From: Holtiella tumoricola | Lineage (GTDB): Bacteria; Bacillota; Clostridia; Lachnospirales; Cellulosilyticaceae | DNA: 64,000 nucleotides | Direction: 5' to 3' | Assembly: GCF_027857615.1 (NCBI RefSeq) | Contig: NZ_JAQIFT010000049.1 | Location: forward strand, 1 to 64,000 | Shown: positions 62,487 through 64,000 of the stretch, piece after piece | Layout: each line of letters begins with the position of its first letter | How positions within the stretch are numbered: the stretch's first letter is position 1 | Notes under the pieces: model-generated | Database searches by the model: none | Seen by the model: the letters and a program-made list of their open reading frames with translations, nothing else | What the model was told of the DNA's origin: nothing | Translations under genes and position numbers: made by a program

Positions 62487-64000
62487 ATGGACATGAGTCA
62501 ATATTTACAGATTTTTATTGAAGAATCTAATGATAATTTACAAAGCTTAAATGAGCATTTATTAAATTTAGAACATACACCAGATGATGCTCAAATATTA
62601 AATGAAATTTTTAGAGTAGCACATACTTTAAAAGGTATGGCAGGTACAATGGGCTATGTAAAAATGCAAAAACTTACACATAATATAGAAAATGTATTAT
62701 CAGATATCAGAAGTGGGAAAATTCATGTGAATTCAGATATGCTGGATATATTATTCCAGTGCTTAGATGCATTAGAAAACTATGTAGATGAGATTGTAAG
62801 AACAGGTCAAGAAGGCCATGAAGAGTATAGAGATTTAATGGAAGCACTTGAGCGTATTATTAATCAAAGTGCAAGTATAAAAGTAGAACAATCAGCTGTA
62901 TCAACTAGTCAAGCGGAAACTTCAGTAGTTACTTCTATAGATTTAATGAACTTACCAGAAGCACCATTACATATAAAAGATGAAGCATTAAGACAAGGGC
63001 TTAATGTATATCAAATTAATATTCGTCTTTCTGCAAATTGTGTCTTAAAATCAGCACGTGCTTTTGTTATTTTTAAAGATTTAGAAACAATTGGAGAGGT
63101 AATCTATTCTAATCCGGAAGTACAAGATATTGAAGATGAAAAGTTTGAAGAAAGCTTTTCATTAGTCTTTATTACTCAAGAAGACAAAGAAATAGTTAAG
63201 AAAAAAATGCTAGATGTTATGGAAGTTGAAGAAGTTACTATAGGGGTATTTGAGCAAAGTGATAGTTCTGAAGTAGTATCTATTAGCCAAAAAGATGAAG
63301 AAGGAGCAGAAAGTGATAAGGCAGTAAAAACTGAACAAGCAGCTGTACAACAACAAAATGGGCAAGCTGCAAAAACTCAGCAAGTTGCTAATAAAAGTGT
63401 GCGTGTAAGTATTGAACGCCTTGATAACTTAATGAATTTAGTCAGTGAGCTTATTATTGTAAAAACCCAACTAGATGGTGCAAAAGGCCATGGACAAGAT
63501 GAGCATGCAACCAACTATAATGATTCTATTGAATACTTAGAACGTATTACAGATAATCTTCATCAGGCAGTTATGAAAGTAAGAATGGTTCCAGTTGAAT
63601 CTGTATTTAATCGTTTCCCACGTATGATTCGTGATGTATCTCGTAAACTAGGAAAAGATATTGAACTTGTAATGTCAGGGGAAGAAACTGAACTTGACCG
63701 TACAGTTATTGATGAGATTGGTGATCCACTTATTCATTTACTTAGAAATGCAGCCGACCATGGTCTCGAAACAACAGAAGAGCGTCGTAAGCTTGGAAAA
63801 GATCCAAAAGGAACAATTCGTTTGCAAGCCTATCAAGATGGCAACAGCGTTGTAATTGAAGTAAGCGATGACGGTAAAGGTATTAATATCGATAAAATAC
63901 GAGAAAGTAGTATTAAAAAAGGTGTTATAACAAGAGAAGAAGCCTCAGCTTTAAGTGAACAAGAAGTATTAGAATTATTATTTAAACCAGGTTTTAGTAC
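62487..64000 (+). CDS. cheA: Chemotaxis histidine kinase CheA (3' end outside window)
   Basis: Receptor-coupled kinase that phosphorylates CheY. The visible ~504 residues cover: HPt P1 domain with phospho-His 46 in RVAHTLKGMAG; P2 region (about 150-260); Gln-rich linker (about 265-305); dimerisation P3 (VRVSIERLDNLMNLVSELII); start of the P4 ATPase with N box HLLRNAADHGLE and G1 VSDDGKGIN. Open to the last base; the rest of P4 and the CheW-like P5 are missing from the window. ATG 62487 follows GGGGGA by 8 bases. Confidence 0.97.
   Translation, partial: MDMSQYLQIFIEESNDNLQSLNEHLLNLEHTPDDAQILNEIFRVAHTLKGMAGTMGYVKMQKLTHNIENVLSDIRSGKIHVNSDMLDILFQCLDALENYVDEIVRTGQEGHEEYRDLMEALERIINQSASIKVEQSAVSTSQAETSVVTSIDLMNLPEAPLHIKDEALRQGLNVYQINIRLSANCVLKSARAFVIFKDLETIGEVIYSNPEVQDIEDEKFEESFSLVFITQEDKEIVKKKMLDVMEVEEVTIGVFEQSDSSEVVSISQKDEEGAESDKAVKTEQAAVQQQNGQAAKTQQVANKSVRVSIERLDNLMNLVSELIIVKTQLDGAKGHGQDEHATNYNDSIEYLERITDNLHQAVMKVRMVPVESVFNRFPRMIRDVSRKLGKDIELVMSGEETELDRTVIDEIGDPLIHLLRNAADHGLETTEERRKLGKDPKGTIRLQAYQDGNSVVIEVSDDGKGINIDKIRESSIKKGVITREEASALSEQEVLELLFKPGFS

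Overview
The window is a chromosomal stretch of an AT-rich, spore-forming, flagellated member of the Clostridia. Evidence: SpoIVA and SpoIIM genes, strong AGGAGG-type ribosome binding sites, a PyrR attenuator, a Gram-positive LexA box, and the Firmicutes-type order of the fla/che operon with FliY instead of a short FliN. The family is probably within Lachnospirales (a Cellulosilyticum-like genus would fit), but that is an impression from gene order and composition, not a measured placement. There are no rRNA or tRNA genes, insertion sequences, prophage genes or CRISPR arrays. Almost everything is core genome, on the plus strand apart from one two-gene minus-strand unit.

Region 1 (1-15902) is translation, protein-targeting and envelope housekeeping: the 3' part of ftsY, then ylxM-ffh-rpsP-khpA behind a consensus promoter, rimM-trmD, rplS with its own promoter and short leader, three type I signal peptidase genes around rbgA, rnhB, a FliK-like/FlhB-C-like orphan pair, yraN, pgeF, a DUF512 radical-SAM/PDZ-type gene, der, plsY and gpsA. 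Region 2 (15978-24671) has spoIVA, an HlyD-like membrane protein, then the division neighbourhood yggS-sepF-ylmH-divIVA with aroB inserted before lspA and rluD. Region 3 (24672-38726) holds short units, most closed by long terminator hairpins: the PyrR attenuator with pyrR-uraA, cinA, recA (LexA box), recX, rny, an aminotransferase, purB, the convergent nfeD/SPFH pair, proC, nudF and spoIIM.

Region 4 (38852-64000) is one long fla/che operon with no terminator seen until the end of flhG: flgBC-fliEFGHIJ-motE-like-fliK-flgDE-flbD-motAB-fliLMY-cheY-fliOPQR-flhBA-flhF-flhG, then cheB (methylesterase domain only) and cheA, which runs off the end. It encodes proximal rod, hook, MS and C rings, export gate and ATPase, stator and part of the chemotaxis pathway. 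Distal rod, filament, sigma-D, CheW/CheR/CheD and receptors are not in the window.

I found no convincing wholly new system. The best leads are the orphan FliK-C/FlhB-C pair far from the flagellar operon, the signal peptidase expansion, a receiver-less CheB, a possible AUA start for rny, a folded non-coding stretch upstream of recX, and two sporulation genes whose Shine-Dalgarno sequences lie in hairpins. Promoters, terminators and structures were read by eye; start codons were chosen by Shine-Dalgarno spacing.
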